NCBI RefSeq assembly: GCF_040760075.1
Contig: NZ_CP142884.1
Location: 496,001 to 560,000 of the forward strand
DNA length: 64,000 nt
Reading direction: 5' to 3'
DNA from: Sphingobacterium sp. R2
GTDB lineage: Bacteria > Bacteroidota > Bacteroidia > Sphingobacteriales > Sphingobacteriaceae
This document shows positions 18,361 through 26,937 of the stretch, in pieces. The translations under genes and the position numbers were made by a program. Numbering within the stretch: the stretch's first letter is position 1; the number at the start of each line of letters is the position of its first letter. The notes beneath the pieces are model-generated. The model was not told the origin of the DNA. It did no database searches and worked only from the letters and a program-made list of their open reading frames with translations.

Positions 18361-19239
18361 TCATACTGCTGGACTAAAGATGACCGCTAGAACGACAATG
18401 AAAAACTGCAATACTAGACTACCGTCAAGTAAGTAAGCATAGTGATAATGGTCTTTTGTTTTGAATACCGCAAACTTTAGCAGGGCAAATATCAGCATGT
18501 TTGTTAGAAGTAGTCCAATTTTTATAAGCATGGTATAGGGTGCCAGCAGGACCAGAATACAATGCAGGCCCAGTAACAAATAGGTAAGATTTTTAGCTTT
18601 TTGTTCGCCCAGCATATTCGGCAAAGTCCGTAGGTGATAATAGGAATCCTGTTGGATATCCCGAATATCAAACGGCAATGTACAGATAACCAAAAATATG
18701 AACTTCAATCCGCAGAGCGCAATAAAAACCCACTGATCTATTTTGACACCGACGTTGGCCAGTTCCACATAAGGAAGCACCACGCTGCTGCAGACCCACA
18801 CTAGGGCAATATGAAAAATTTTGGCACCAGGAATCTGTCGAAGTCCCACTTTACGATCTTGGAACTTAAATAGTGGCATCCCGTATAACAGGCTTAGAAC
18901 TCCAATAAATCCCAAAAACAGGAAAGAGTACATGTGTATATGCCACAAGCAATACCACAGCACCAGCAATGCTATACCATTATTTAACCACATGACCCAT
19001 TCATGGTTAAAGATCCAGCGTGTCCGGGGGAATTTTGATTGTTTTGGATTCTTTGGCTTGGACCACCATAGGCTAAAATTATACAGCAATAATGTGGCGG
19101 TCCCCTCCACTAAAACGATGTACCAATTGATAGACCTTTCAAATATAATGTAGGTCAGTGCACATTGCGCCATGGCCGCCATGGCGATCAGAAGATTTGT
19201 ATAGATAATAATATAGAATAGCTTTCTCAGAAAAGGCAT
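18361..19239 (-). CDS. UbiA-like integral membrane protein
   Basis: A 292 aa protein with about eight hydrophobic segments. The segment 'LPFDIRDIQQDSYYHLRTLP' (about 190-209) closely matches the second Asp-rich motif of UbiA prenyltransferases, and 'GMPLF' after an earlier helix also fits. The usual first motif (NDxxDxxxD) after helix 2 is absent; the equivalent loop reads YNFSLWWSKPKNP. It may be a UbiA-superfamily member with altered chemistry, or inactive. It is convergent with the hydroxyacid dehydrogenase and divergent from acs. Confidence 0.6.
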   Translation of the reverse strand: MPFLRKLFYIIIYTNLLIAMAAMAQCALTYIIFERSINWYIVLVEGTATLLLYNFSLWWSKPKNPKQSKFPRTRWIFNHEWVMWLNNGIALLVLWYCLWHIHMYSFLFLGFIGVLSLLYGMPLFKFQDRKVGLRQIPGAKIFHIALVWVCSSVVLPYVELANVGVKIDQWVFIALCGLKFIFLVICTLPFDIRDIQQDSYYHLRTLPNMLGEQKAKNLTYLLLGLHCILVLLAPYTMLIKIGLLLTNMLIFALLKFAVFKTKDHYHYAYLLDGSLVLQFFIVVLAVIFSPAV

Positions 19240-19424
19240 CTTAATAAATCTTGATGCAAGATAACAATCTCGAAAGATAAAAGTAGTTTAACATGATATT
19301 AAACATCATTTTTTTGATAAAATGGGCAAAAACCGCTAAATTGTACACCGAAATCGAAATACCAAAAACAATTTCGCAACGATAACAATATAAATTAAAA
19401 TAATTCATAATAATCCTAATAACG

Positions 19425-21341
19425 ATGAGCCTACAAATAAAATCATTTGAAGAATATCAAAGTGAATATAAGCGAAGTGTAGAACAACCTGAGGAGTTTT
19501 GGGCGAGCATTGCAGATCATTTTTTCTGGAAGAGAAAATGGAATAACGTGCTAAATTGGAACTTTGAAGAACCCAATGTCAAATGGTTTGAGGGTGCCAA
19601 ACTAAATATTACAGAAAACTGTCTTGATCGCCATATATATGCGAATGGAGATAAACCGGCCATCATCTGGGAACCCAATGATCCGAATGAAGCACACCGC
19701 ATTCTTTCCTATAAGCAATTATTGCAAAAGGTGGAGCAATTTGCCAACGTACTTAAAAATAATAACATCAAAAAAGGAGACCGTGTCTGTATTTACTTAC
19801 CGATGGTTCCCGAATTGGTCATTGCTGTATTGGCTTGCGCCCGTATTGGTGCTATCCATTCTGTAGTATTTGGTGGTTTTTCAGCGCGTTCTATCGCAGA
19901 TCGTATCGAAGATGCCGAATGCAAACTGATTGTCACATCAGATGGCAGTTACCGCGGAAGTAAAACTATTGGCCTTAAAAATATTGTAGATGACGCGTTG
20001 ATGCAGTGTGATACGGTGGAGAAAGTTATTGTGTTAACGCGTACGCGCACCCCGGTATCGATGATTAAAGGCCGTGATGTATGGTGGGAAGATGAGATCA
20101 AGAAAGTAGAAACACAAGGAAATCCGGCGTGTCCAGCAGAAGAAATGGATGCTGAAGACACCCTGTTTATTCTCTATACATCAGGATCTACAGGAAAGCC
20201 GAAGGGGGTGGTGCACACGTGTGGTGGTTATATGGTATACACCGGTTATACCTTCATGAACACTTTCCAATACCAACCCAACGACGTCTTTTTCTGTACT
20301 GCAGATATTGGCTGGATTACAGGTCACAGTTATATCGTTTACGGCCCCTTATTACAAGGCGCTACCTCATTGATGTTTGAAGGTATACCAACCTTCCCGG
20401 ATGCGAGCCGCTATTGGGATATTGTGGATAAATTTAACGTCAATATTATCTATACCTCACCGACTGCTCTACGTTCATTAATGGCTTTTGGTGACGAATT
20501 TGTAGACAAAAACAACCTTTCTTCGCTGCGTGTTTTAGGATCTGTAGGAGAGCCAATCAACGAAGAAGCCTGGAACTGGTTTAATGAGAAAGTAGGTAAA
20601 AATAATTGTCCTATTGTTGATACGTATTGGCAAACAGAGAACGGGGGCCACTTGATCACCTCATTGGCGGGCGTGACACCAGAGAAAGCAAGCTATGCGA
20701 TGTTCCCAATGCCAGGTATTCAGCCTGCTTTGATGGACGAGAATGGAAAAGAAATCGAGGGCAATGATGTTACAGGAAACCTGTGTATCAAATTCCCTTG
20801 GCCGGGTATGCTACGTACGACGTGGGGAGATCACGACCGCTGTCGGCAAACCTACTTCTCGACCTATAAGGATATGTATTTTACCGGCGACGGATGTTTC
20901 CGTAGTCCGGAGGGCTATTACAAAATCACGGGTCGTGTAGATGATGTACTCAACGTTTCGGGTCACCGTATTGGCACAGCTGAAGTTGAAAATGCCATTA
21001 ACATGCACGCTGACGTTGTCGAATCCGCAATCGTAGGCTATCCGCACGCTGTAAAAGGGCAAGGTATCTATGCCTATGTGATTGCCAATCACCACACAGA
21101 TGCCGAAGCGACCAGACGCGATATCATGGAAACCGTTTCTCGTATTATCGGCCCGATTGCAAAACCAGACATTATTCAATTTGTCGATGATCTACCAAAA
21201 ACTCGTTCAGGCAAAATCATGCGTCGAATTTTACGTAAGATAGCTGAAGGAGATACAAGCAATTTAGGAGATACTTCTACCCTACAGGATCCGAATGTAG
21301 TAGAAGGCATTATACAAGGTGCTGAAGGTCTGAAAAAATAA
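19425..21341 (+). CDS. acs: Acetyl-CoA synthetase (AMP-forming)
   Basis: A 638 aa ANL-superfamily enzyme that activates acetate to acetyl-CoA through acetyl-AMP. It carries the N-terminal ACAS domain (LNITENCLDRH), the phosphate loop 'YTSGSTGKPKG' (about 249-259), the acetate-pocket and ATP motifs 'YWQTENGG' and 'YFTGDGC', and the C-terminal 'KTRSGKIMRR' whose Lys is the acetylation site in homologues. Length is typical (about 630-650). It is a single-gene unit with a strong hairpin downstream. Confidence 0.96.
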   Translation: MSLQIKSFEEYQSEYKRSVEQPEEFWASIADHFFWKRKWNNVLNWNFEEPNVKWFEGAKLNITENCLDRHIYANGDKPAIIWEPNDPNEAHRILSYKQLLQKVEQFANVLKNNNIKKGDRVCIYLPMVPELVIAVLACARIGAIHSVVFGGFSARSIADRIEDAECKLIVTSDGSYRGSKTIGLKNIVDDALMQCDTVEKVIVLTRTRTPVSMIKGRDVWWEDEIKKVETQGNPACPAEEMDAEDTLFILYTSGSTGKPKGVVHTCGGYMVYTGYTFMNTFQYQPNDVFFCTADIGWITGHSYIVYGPLLQGATSLMFEGIPTFPDASRYWDIVDKFNVNIIYTSPTALRSLMAFGDEFVDKNNLSSLRVLGSVGEPINEEAWNWFNEKVGKNNCPIVDTYWQTENGGHLITSLAGVTPEKASYAMFPMPGIQPALMDENGKEIEGNDVTGNLCIKFPWPGMLRTTWGDHDRCRQTYFSTYKDMYFTGDGCFRSPEGYYKITGRVDDVLNVSGHRIGTAEVENAINMHADVVESAIVGYPHAVKGQGIYAYVIANHHTDAEATRRDIMETVSRIIGPIAKPDIIQFVDDLPKTRSGKIMRRILRKIAEGDTSNLGDTSTLQDPNVVEGIIQGAEGLKK

Positions 21342-21363
21342 TATATCGTATATGATATATGTA

Positions 21364-21398
21364 AAAATGGCTGTCCAAAAAAATCGGACAGCCATTTT
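21364..21398. terminator. Intrinsic terminator after acs
   Basis: A 13-bp perfect stem (AAAATGGCTGTCC at 21364-21376 with its complement at 21386-21398) and a 9-nt loop lies 22 nt after the acs stop. The 3' arm ends in TTTT and the 5' arm starts with A's, so it could also serve the opposite strand. Confidence 0.8.
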
Positions 21399-21506
21399 CA
21401 GTTTGATTTATTAATGTAATTAAAGTTATTTATATATCTATAGAATGCCATTTCCCCTCTTTAAGATCACTGTTGCCCACCTGCTAATTTCACTAGCTAA
21501 ATAGGC

Positions 21507-22499
21507 CTAATTTGATAGGTGCAATTGTATAGGGAGCGTATACTTCACATTAACGGCCTCTCCACGCTGTATACCGGGCTTCCATTTTCCTGCCCTTTTT
21601 ATCACGCGAATTCCTTCTTCTCCCGTTCCGAAACCTAGGTCATTATCTACAACCAAATCCCTTACGTTACCATCTTTGCCTACCACAAACGCTATCCTTA
21701 CTATGCCCGACACCCCATTATTAACAGCAGCTTTTGGGAAGACATAATTGCTCGCTATGAAGCCCATCAGTCTCGAAATTCCACCAGGGTAATCGGGAGG
21801 ATTCATAAAGTTCGACGAATCATATTTAAAAACTTCGCCCGAAGCCTTTGTTTTAATGCCTGAAATTAATCGGTTATTTGTGTACGTTTCAACAAAGCTA
21901 TCCTTTCCCGACTTTCCTTTCCACTCACCCTCGCGCAAATTATTTTTCATTTCTCCCTCTTCATAACCCCCGCTATAATCTAAACGGATAAAACCCGTTC
22001 CATTTTCCAGTGTTTTATTATTTAGCGAATCATAATACACAACGTAAATGGGATCTCCTATTTTCAGTTTTCCCTTTTTAACTGAATTGCTCGGATAAAA
22101 AACAATTTTTTCCAATTTATTACCTGGATAAAAGTAAAAAGCAGAATCTACAAGCGCGCTATCGTCGCTATAGTCCTCGATACTTCGTATCGTTCCCTGT
22201 TCATAAAATTCATACTTTCGCCCGCGAAATTTAAACGGGTAAAGAGCACTCGTACTGATCCCACTGAGTTTAATGGAGTCGTTACGCGTATAAAATTCTT
22301 CGACACGGTAAACTTTATCCTTCCCGGAGGCGTCGACATGAACTATCCGCGTGTAATAGGCCGAATCCAAATGCTTTGTTTCGGTATCATTTCTCTTGTG
22401 ATAGCTGGTAAAAGAAACCTGAGCATAAAGGTTTGATAAGCACAAATTAAATGATAAAAAGCATACTAACGACGCCCAAAAACTTAAATAACCCTTCAT
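21507..22499 (-). CDS. Secreted protein with C-terminal TonB domain
   Basis: The 330 aa product starts with a signal peptide (MKGYLSFWASLVCFLSF..., likely cleaved near Ala26). The middle has repeated short strands with MORN-like 'YSGGYEEGEMKNNLREGEWKGK' motifs. The last 100 residues form a TonB C-terminal domain ('NPPDYPGGISRLMGFIASNYVFP', 'GIVRIAFVVGKDGNV', 'RVIKRAGKWKPGIQRG'). Canonical TonB links ExbBD to outer-membrane receptors, but this protein has no N-terminal anchor helix that stays in the membrane, so it is a TonB-like periplasmic protein rather than a proven energy transducer. I start at the ATG at 22499, not the upstream TTG. Confidence 0.78.
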   Translation of the reverse strand: MKGYLSFWASLVCFLSFNLCLSNLYAQVSFTSYHKRNDTETKHLDSAYYTRIVHVDASGKDKVYRVEEFYTRNDSIKLSGISTSALYPFKFRGRKYEFYEQGTIRSIEDYSDDSALVDSAFYFYPGNKLEKIVFYPSNSVKKGKLKIGDPIYVVYYDSLNNKTLENGTGFIRLDYSGGYEEGEMKNNLREGEWKGKSGKDSFVETYTNNRLISGIKTKASGEVFKYDSSNFMNPPDYPGGISRLMGFIASNYVFPKAAVNNGVSGIVRIAFVVGKDGNVRDLVVDNDLGFGTGEEGIRVIKRAGKWKPGIQRGEAVNVKYTLPIQLHLSN

Positions 22500-22913
22500 A
22501 AATACTGGTTTGTATAGCAGCAATAATAGGAAATATCAAAGACAATTAAAACAATAATCGGTTAAATAATTTTTATATTCATTGTGTGTTATACGATAGA
22601 TTAGTAATTTCAGTTATCCACACAATGTTAATAACATTATTGAAAACCCATTTTACCCGTAGAACGAACAACATAATCTTATAACTAAACGCCACCCTCA
22701 TAGAAGCACTAGAGCAATTGTGCTCCCATAAAGAAATCCTATTTTCTTTTACACATTATAAAATCAACGATAGGAGCTCAACAGAATAGATATACTACTT
22801 CTGATAAAAGGCTTATGAATAATTTTGGCACTTTTCAAGCGCTTAATACAACAAAAAAAGCCACATCATCCCGACGTGGCCAAAATAAACATATGAATTT
22901 AATTAAACAGTTT
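22500..22913. other. Gene-free AT-rich gap
   Basis: No coding frame is convincing here. It contains a 9-bp inverted repeat (22580-22588 with 22619-22627), one isolated TTATCCACA nonamer (22614-22622), and the terminator of the next gene at its right end. Confidence 0.5.
22852..22880 (-). terminator. Intrinsic terminator of the NTF2-like gene
   Basis: On the minus strand GCCAC/GTGGC arms (22876-22880 and 22860-22864) with an 11-nt loop are followed by seven T's, 34 nt after the stop at 22914. Confidence 0.65.
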
Positions 22914-23345
22914 CTATTTATACGAATTCACAGAGCTTGCAACCTTCCAGATTCCTGATTCATTGACCAATGTCACTACGTCTGTTTTGACGAAATTGTC
23001 AAACTTCATGGTGATACGTGCTACCATATAGTTTTCAGATTCCTCCAGAACTTCAGTATGCGTACTGCAGTTCAATTTTTCACCTTTTTGTTTTTTCAGA
23101 AAGGAAATTACTTCCGAACGGCTGTTGGTACGAACTGATTTTCCTTGAATTTTCTGATTAAACTCCTGAGCGAATAACTTTTCTATGCCCTGAGAAGCAC
23201 CTTCCGTCATTACGGACACATAACTATCGATGGCCAGATCAGCTGTGGAAAGGTTCAATGCTTTTCCAGGATCGGTAACTGCCACTGCGAAAGTTGATAT
23301 TGTAATCAATGCTGCTGCTGCGAATGTCTTTACTAAAGTTTTCAT
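22914..23345 (-). CDS. Secreted NTF2-like (putative lumazine-binding type) protein
   Basis: A 143 aa protein with a clear signal peptide (MKTLVKTFAAAALITISTFAVA, cleavage near residue 22). The rest matches the small cone-shaped NTF2-like fold of the 'putative lumazine-binding' group: 'AIDSYVSVMTEGASQGIEKLFAQEF' in the helical part and 'YMVARITMKFDNFVKTDVVTLVNESGIWKVAS' in the strands. No catalytic residues are obvious. It is monocistronic, with a terminator just downstream. Function is unknown; export to the periplasm is inferred from the signal peptide. Confidence 0.7.
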   Translation of the reverse strand: MKTLVKTFAAAALITISTFAVAVTDPGKALNLSTADLAIDSYVSVMTEGASQGIEKLFAQEFNQKIQGKSVRTNSRSEVISFLKKQKGEKLNCSTHTEVLEESENYMVARITMKFDNFVKTDVVTLVNESGIWKVASSVNSYK

Positions 23346-24438
23346 AATATTGTACTTTATAGTGTTAGTTTTTTGCTTCTTTTCTTATTGTCGTAAGGAT
23401 CTTGATTATGTTGCATCATTTCCTTTAAGATTCTGATTCAAAAGTAAGACAACGCAGCGTTCCATTTTATTACATTTAGATCAACGGAATAAAAAAGTCG
23501 GTAAATGGAGGTAAAGGAGCGGTAAATGCATACCGGCTAGGATTGAAAAAATTGAAGATATATGAGTGTAAATCCCGCTAGCATTGGGCTGCCCGCAAAA
23601 TTGATGCATCCAATACTGATTTATTTCCTTGAATTGGGATCTTGCCTATAAAAGATATCAATCTCCCATTCATCATTGCTTACTTCTTCAAATTCTCATT
23701 CTTTAAAATTGAAAGAAAAGGTATGATTGTATGCTTGGAACCACAGTGGATGAGTTTGCGATTTTCGATGCGAACGCTGAAAGCGTTTTCCACATCGTTA
23801 TTAACATTATGTGGAAAACTGAAGTTTTACTTCATTTGCAAGCTCCCCTATTAAAAGATACGCGAGAATATTACGTACAACTTATTGGCAAATGAATTAA
23901 GTCAAGACATTGATGAAACAATTGCGTCCATGTAATTTTTCCCAACCATCTATTTTATTCGAATAAAGGTACCGTTAACATAATCAAGTTTCTGCGTGCA
24001 GTAGTTTGAAAAATGATAATATTGCCTTCGCCCCTATTAGCTAGCTCCTAGGCTATTGATGTTTTTCTATTGCTGCTAGACTTATCCGAGGCTGCATAAA
24101 GTTATCCATCATCTTCTGGAACCGTGAATGTTTTTATAATATTATCAATGCGACATTATCAACTGCATAAAACAAGCAGTGGTTTACATGTCGATGGGTA
24201 TTTCTTTGACAAAAATGTATTTACATCAGCTTTTGCCTCTTTTAGTTCAGCAATAGGATCCGTATACTTAGTTATAGATAGTCTTGATTTCCCTTTCTTC
24301 TAAAAAATGATTAGCATCCTCTTTTGAAATCACCACAATAGCATTGATAAAAAATCTGATTCAACCGCTCCAATTCAAAAAAAAAACAACTATCTTTAAT
24401 AGAGTTTAATTTCAAAACGCAAAATAATAATCAAAATT
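23346..24438. other. Long gap with traces of decayed coding sequence
   Basis: Nearly 1.1 kb without an intact gene. On the plus strand a 54-codon frame (23731-23895) with coding-like composition ends just where another frame continues (LLANELSQDIDETIASM, ending about 23935), as after a frameshift. On the minus strand two adjoining frames (24159-24360) also read like protein. These look like debris of lost genes, not functional units. Confidence 0.4.
24159..24360 (-). pseudogene. Probable decayed gene fragment
   Basis: Two minus-strand frames abut. One reads IRFFINAIVVISKEDANHF and on to a stop at 24268. The other, shifted by one base, reads ITKYTDPIAELKEAKADV and on to a stop at 24159. Neither has a proper start. 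I do not recognise the family. Confidence 0.3.
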
Positions 24439-24651
24439 ATGAAGGCATATCTAAACAAAAAATCTCCATTAGTATTTGTATCGAATATTGTTACAGCGTT
24501 ATTTTTAATCAATCAGATGCCTCAAAATATCCTAATACAACACGATAGTACTCTTCTAAAAATTATATCGGTAATATTAGTTGATCTCTGTGCTGTTTCA
24601 ATTCTTATCTATTCTTTATATAGACTTATCTTTGATCGGATAAAATTCTAG
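24439..24651 (+). CDS. Small membrane protein, 70 aa
   Basis: The product starts MKAYLNKKSPLVFVSNIVTALFL and has two hydrophobic helices (about 11-25 and 41-62) with a short polar loop and a basic C-terminus, so it is likely a two-pass inner-membrane protein. I do not recognise the family. An ATG after an AT-rich leader and membrane-type composition support it; 55 nt later a second small membrane gene follows on the same strand. Confidence 0.5.
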   Translation: MKAYLNKKSPLVFVSNIVTALFLINQMPQNILIQHDSTLLKIISVILVDLCAVSILIYSLYRLIFDRIKF

Positions 24652-24706
24652 AAATGAAAACAATTCATAAAAAATAGAATACTTAAATCGATTATTAAAT
24701 GACAAA

Positions 24707-24931
24707 ATGAACGCAATTTTCTTAAAGATCTATCAATTCTTCACCACAGCAACTATCTTCGGAATATCTTTAGGCGGATGGCTCAAAATAATAATTTCCT
24801 TCATTCTATTGGCTATAGGAATAAAGGATAGGCACCATTTAACCATTTGGATTGCACTCCTATTTATTGTGGCACAATTGAATATCGGCATTTTCTCTAA
24901 AAGAAGCTCAAAAATTAGAAACGAGAAATAG
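24707..24931 (+). CDS. Small membrane protein, 74 aa
   Basis: The product starts MNAIFLKIYQFF and has two hydrophobic segments (about 12-38 and 45-62), then a basic tail (KRSSKIRNEK), consistent with a two-pass inner-membrane protein. The family is not recognised. It follows the 70 aa gene on the same strand and may share its transcript. Its stop comes directly before the convergent gene fragment at 24932. Confidence 0.5.
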   Translation: MNAIFLKIYQFFTTATIFGISLGGWLKIIISFILLAIGIKDRHHLTIWIALLFIVAQLNIGIFSKRSSKIRNEK

Positions 24932-25120
24932 TTAACTTTTATTCCAAACAACGAGCTCTCGCAGAACTTTAATTGGGAACAAATTAGGGTGTAGATAGGT
25001 CCTTTTCAGAAACGGATTTATATCTACTTTTCCTTTCTGACAGCCCTTAATAAAAATTTGGTCAGGAGAGCAAAAATTTTCATCATTTGTTTTGATTAAA
25101 TAGTCTGCTTTCCTATGTTT
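24932..25120 (-). pseudogene. C-terminal gene fragment related to the gene at 26056
   Basis: An open frame of 62 codons without a usable start codon ends at 24932. Its last 15 residues (FPIKVLRELVVWNKS) closely match the C-terminus of the protein encoded at 26056-26859 (FPLKIRRELAVWNKN). At DNA level a 24-base stretch near the stop differs by one base. The rest (DENFCSPDQIFIKGC and on) does not match, so this is either a diverged paralogue remnant or the end of a related gene. Confidence 0.5.
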
Positions 25121-25171
25121 TTAAGGATTCAAGATCCTGCTATAACAACAGATATACTTAAAACTTCGAAA

Positions 25172-25372
25172 TTATTTAACTTTTTTAGTTTTAATTTCCA
25201 CAAATGTGAGTACCAGCGCCCCGATTATCAAATACAGAACTGTTGCAACTATTCTACCGACGGTAAATTCTGTCACTTCATCTCGAAAGTAAACGTCTAT
25301 AAATTGTTGACTTAGTATAATTACTAACATGATCTGGCAATAGATAAAAAATAACTTTCGGTGTGTTTTCAT
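25172..25372 (-). CDS. Small membrane protein, 66 aa
   Basis: The product begins MKTHRKLFFIYCQIM and has two hydrophobic helices (about 8-24 and 40-57) and a basic C-terminus (EIKTKKVK), fitting a two-pass membrane protein. The family is unknown. It lies at the far end of locus 1 on the same strand as the PH-like protein gene but 188 nt away, so membership of that operon is uncertain. Confidence 0.45.
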   Translation of the reverse strand: MKTHRKLFFIYCQIMLVIILSQQFIDVYFRDEVTEFTVGRIVATVLYLIIGALVLTFVEIKTKKVK

Positions 25373-25560
25373 AAAGATCTATAAGTGGTAACTATTATTC
25401 ATGTCTACTAAAGCAATAAACTATCCAAAACTAATATTAAAATTAATATCCTCTATTAATAAGACTGCCTATATCCTTTAACTATCACAACTGAAATAAC
25501 AGATTCATTACATCTATAAAAGATTTACGAAAAACTTCACCTGAAGCAACGAGCAACCAA

Positions 25561-26034
25561 TTAGTATTGACGAAACTTTATAGAGAAAACGTACCATTTA
25601 CCTTCAATAACATGGATTTTGGGAGCAATTTGCTTTAATTTATCAATAAATTCGGCAGCATTTTCAGGATCGATGAATACATCATCAGCCAAATTATAAT
25701 GCAGTATTATACCTTTCCTATAGGGTCTCAAAATTGTAGGTCGCATTCTGCCAAACCAATCCACCTTTTCTGTCTCTAATTTACGTACCGACATGATATC
25801 CACAGATTTTATACCCCAAATACTCTTTATGAAAAGTTTATTATCTTCAATCCAATAACGTTTATAGAAGAAAGTGAAATACCAAGTTAATGCAAATACG
25901 AGAAACATGGGTAACGTGCCCGTATAGAGCCCCTTCTCAATTCCTTCATAAGATATCACTACGATGAATATGATCATGGCAATACCCCAAATATAACTAC
26001 CAAAGTTTATGTGTGTTTTAAAGACATCTTTCAT
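25561..26034 (-). CDS. Membrane protein with bacterial PH-like domain
   Basis: A 157 aa protein with two N-terminal membrane helices (about 13-30 and 38-56) followed by a soluble domain. The pattern 'RYWIEDNKLFIKSIWGIKSVDIMSVRKLE' then 'GIILHYNLADDVFIDPENAAEFIDKLKQI' resembles the membrane-associated bacterial PH (bPH) families. The role is unknown. The gene starts 21 nt after the upstream lipoprotein-like gene stop and so belongs to the tail of the locus 1 gene run. Confidence 0.6.
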   Translation of the reverse strand: MKDVFKTHINFGSYIWGIAMIIFIVVISYEGIEKGLYTGTLPMFLVFALTWYFTFFYKRYWIEDNKLFIKSIWGIKSVDIMSVRKLETEKVDWFGRMRPTILRPYRKGIILHYNLADDVFIDPENAAEFIDKLKQIAPKIHVIEGKWYVFSIKFRQY

Positions 26035-26055
26035 AACGAATGATTTTTTAATAGA

Positions 26056-26859
26056 TCAATTATTTTTATTCCAAACAGCGAGCTCTCGTCGAATTTTAAG
26101 CGGAAATAAACTATATACTTCACGATATTGTTCGAAATCTTCTTTCGTATTAACCTGAATATGATAGATATGAGGAATGACCTCGCTGTCTATATTATCT
26201 TTTAAAAAATTTAATTCTTCACGTAACAGAGCTGTTTTAACATTTGGCAACCAATCTTTTGCTAGAAGCACGTTCAATCGCTCTGAATCCTCGAATAATT
26301 TAAGATCATTGCAATGAATTGCTATTTGCCGAAAACTGTCTTTCTGTTGTCGATTTTTTGCCTTATAATAATCCAATAAAGTTAAGTATTCATTATAGAG
26401 TTTATTGTTTTCTCCATCGGATACGACCGCCATTTTAATTGATTCGCCTCCATTCTTAGCTAACAACAGTTCTTGTAGTTGCTCTTGGTGATAGACGCTA
26501 TCAAGTAACAGTTTATAATTATTGGACTCTTTTGAATCCAACCAAAATGTAGTTGACATATAATATTTTGGTGTGCCGAGCTTGGGCTGACGAGCAAATC
26601 TTTCCATCTCTTGAGGCCTTACAATATCCCTATCCCATGAAAGGATAATTTGATAGATACCTTTTTCCAAATTCTTTACTCTTAACGCAAAATTCAGAGA
26701 TCTTATCGTATCACACAACACTTTTCGCCCTGTTTTGACTTGAAAAAGATCCACATAAATAGGGGGCGAAACATTAAATTCACCGCTTAAGTTCCATGGA
26801 CCAGAAGTTTCGCAACGAGTAAACATGAGAAAAAAAGATAATAACAAGCTGTATTTCAT
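26056..26859 (-). CDS. Secreted or lipid-anchored hypothetical protein, DUF4369-like N-terminus
   Basis: I start at the ATG at 26859, which gives a signal sequence MKYSLLLSFFLMFTRC; the upstream open frame is only extra hydrophobic sequence. Cys16 could be a lipid site, but Arg at -1 is not a canonical lipobox. Residues about 20-110 ('SGEFNVSPPIYVDLFQVKTG', 'LRVKNLEKGIYQIIL') recall the DUF4369 domain found in front of thioredoxin-like proteins in Bacteroidota, yet no thioredoxin CxxC follows; the rest is helical and charged. It lies 78 nt after the DUF4302 gene and is probably an accessory of locus 1. Confidence 0.55.
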   Translation of the reverse strand: MKYSLLLSFFLMFTRCETSGPWNLSGEFNVSPPIYVDLFQVKTGRKVLCDTIRSLNFALRVKNLEKGIYQIILSWDRDIVRPQEMERFARQPKLGTPKYYMSTTFWLDSKESNNYKLLLDSVYHQEQLQELLLAKNGGESIKMAVVSDGENNKLYNEYLTLLDYYKAKNRQQKDSFRQIAIHCNDLKLFEDSERLNVLLAKDWLPNVKTALLREELNFLKDNIDSEVIPHIYHIQVNTKEDFEQYREVYSLFPLKIRRELAVWNKNN

Positions 26860-26937
26860 CAAAATTTGAATTCTTATAATCAGTATTGTCTCTATAAGCA
26901 TTAGAAACAATACTGATTTTCCGATATTAATACATAA

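Noticed and set aside
22580-22627. A perfect DnaA-box nonamer (TTATCCACA) next to a 9-bp inverted repeat in an AT-rich gap, suggesting a replication origin
   Set aside because: Only one box is present, with no cluster of further boxes, no dnaA, dnaN or other origin-linked genes nearby. A single nonamer occurs by chance at this scale.
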